Shown here piece by piece: positions 63,171 to 64,000 of a DNA stretch of 64,000 bases; the first letter of the stretch is position 1, and each line of letters starts with the position of its first letter. This DNA is from Onchocerca lupi. Its lineage: Eukaryota; Nematoda; Chromadorea; Rhabditida; Onchocercidae. Below the pieces are notes generated by a model. The model did no database searches. It was not told the origin of the DNA and saw only the letters and a program-made list of their open reading frames with translations. The stretch is taken from positions 124,001-188,000 of the forward strand of contig JAOVVO010000057.1 in NCBI GenBank assembly GCA_028564675.1. Direction: 5' to 3'. The translations under genes were made by a program, and so were the position numbers.

Positions 63171-64000
63171 GTTGGAATTGAAGGAATTACTCAAAAAATT
63201 TCATCCTTCTAAATTTATCGCTCATTTTTTCAAAATTTTTCAACTTTAATTTTTCAATTTTTGAGCGACTTCTTGTCGCCATTAAATTCGAAACAAATCT
63301 TCCATTCGTCTCTTCCAATCTCGAAAAATGTTTATTATTTCATAGATTTCGTCTAATACATTTAAATATAAACTGGCATTGTGGCATTCTTCATCACTTT
63401 TTAGTACCATATTATTAAATAATAATATTTTTTAGCCATATGTTTCAAATATTTTGAAAAAACTGAGATAATTAATAAGGAGAAATTTTGTCAGTTACTA
63501 ATTCTTGTCCATCTTTAATTATTTATACATTGCTTCAGAAAATTATGACTAGTGTTATCAAAAGTTTGTTATTTTAAGTGTAGAAAAAAGTAGATCTTAA
63601 ATTAAATTAATCAAAAAAAAAATCATTTTTATAATCTTTAGCTTCAATTGCCTATATTACACCATTGCAAATTTTTGGTCTTTATCACAGTTTCACTTTC
63701 TCACTCTGATTTCTGTGATTATAAATCCATCAAATCATTATAATCATTAGGATGTGCAATTCAAGAGATGAAAAATTTATTCTATTCGTAAAAATATTGA
63801 AATTTTATAGACTTATTAATATTTAAATTATACGATTATAATTCACCAAAAATCTCACATATGATATCGTGTAGGCAGCAAAGTTCCATATTTCATCGAT
63901 TTGAAAAAATATTTTATCTGCAAATGCTACTGCTGATTACTAACTAGTTTTACATTTGGCCGAGAAAGTTTCAAAAGTCCTCACAGATTTTCTGACCATT
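63171..64000 (+). other. Presumed first intron of the right-edge gene
   Basis: AT-rich sequence following the GTTGGA donor. No further exon with continuing Ser/Ala-rich or domain-like coding is visible before the window ends. Confidence 0.4.

Overview
The window is an AT-rich (roughly 70% A+T), intron-dense eukaryotic segment that looks nematode. Introns follow GT..TTTTCAG/TTTNCAG rules, several start codons sit 1-30 bases after a splice acceptor (as expected for spliced-leader trans-splicing), and the recognisable proteins are a tandem protein tyrosine phosphatase and a divergent Cys-loop channel subunit of the kind expanded in nematodes. Long poly-T/AT introns would suit a filarial-type (clade III) genome, but that assignment is inference. 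All gene models were read by eye from exon ORFs, splice signals and codon phase; no search was run.

Layout. (1) 1-3967: no gene seen. (2) 3968-24432, + strand: a 15-exon gene for an 835-residue protein with a Gln/Ser-rich N-terminus and two PTP domains. D1 keeps the Cys-X5-Arg loop but its WPD loop reads WEL; D2 has lost both the Cys and the Arg. (3) 13617-15653, - strand: a cysteine-rich multi-exon gene nested inside the 6.2-kb intron that interrupts the D1 active-site loop codon. (4) 27799-34732, - strand: a divergent ligand-gated ion channel with a signal peptide, an exact 13-residue Cys loop and four membrane segments; one exon near its N-terminus is unresolved. (5) 34733-43788: about 9 kb without a supportable gene. 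(6) 43789-44073, - strand: a small intronless ORF of unknown nature. (7) 45199-58013: four neighbouring genes, two per strand, each encoding a small single-pass membrane protein; three have long Lys/Ser/Glu-rich tails spread over many tiny exons. (8) 62982-right edge, + strand: the first coding exon of a Ser/Ala/Gln-rich protein that continues outside the window, behind a more GC-rich 5' region.

The phosphatase and the channel look like a signalling pseudo-enzyme and a non-alpha channel subunit. The 45-58 kb cluster is the least familiar part: its proteins match no family I recognise, yet share topology and tail composition. Repeats are modest: a 32-bp tandem array, a 70-bp duplication, an ATT microsatellite, long T tracts and several short direct repeats.
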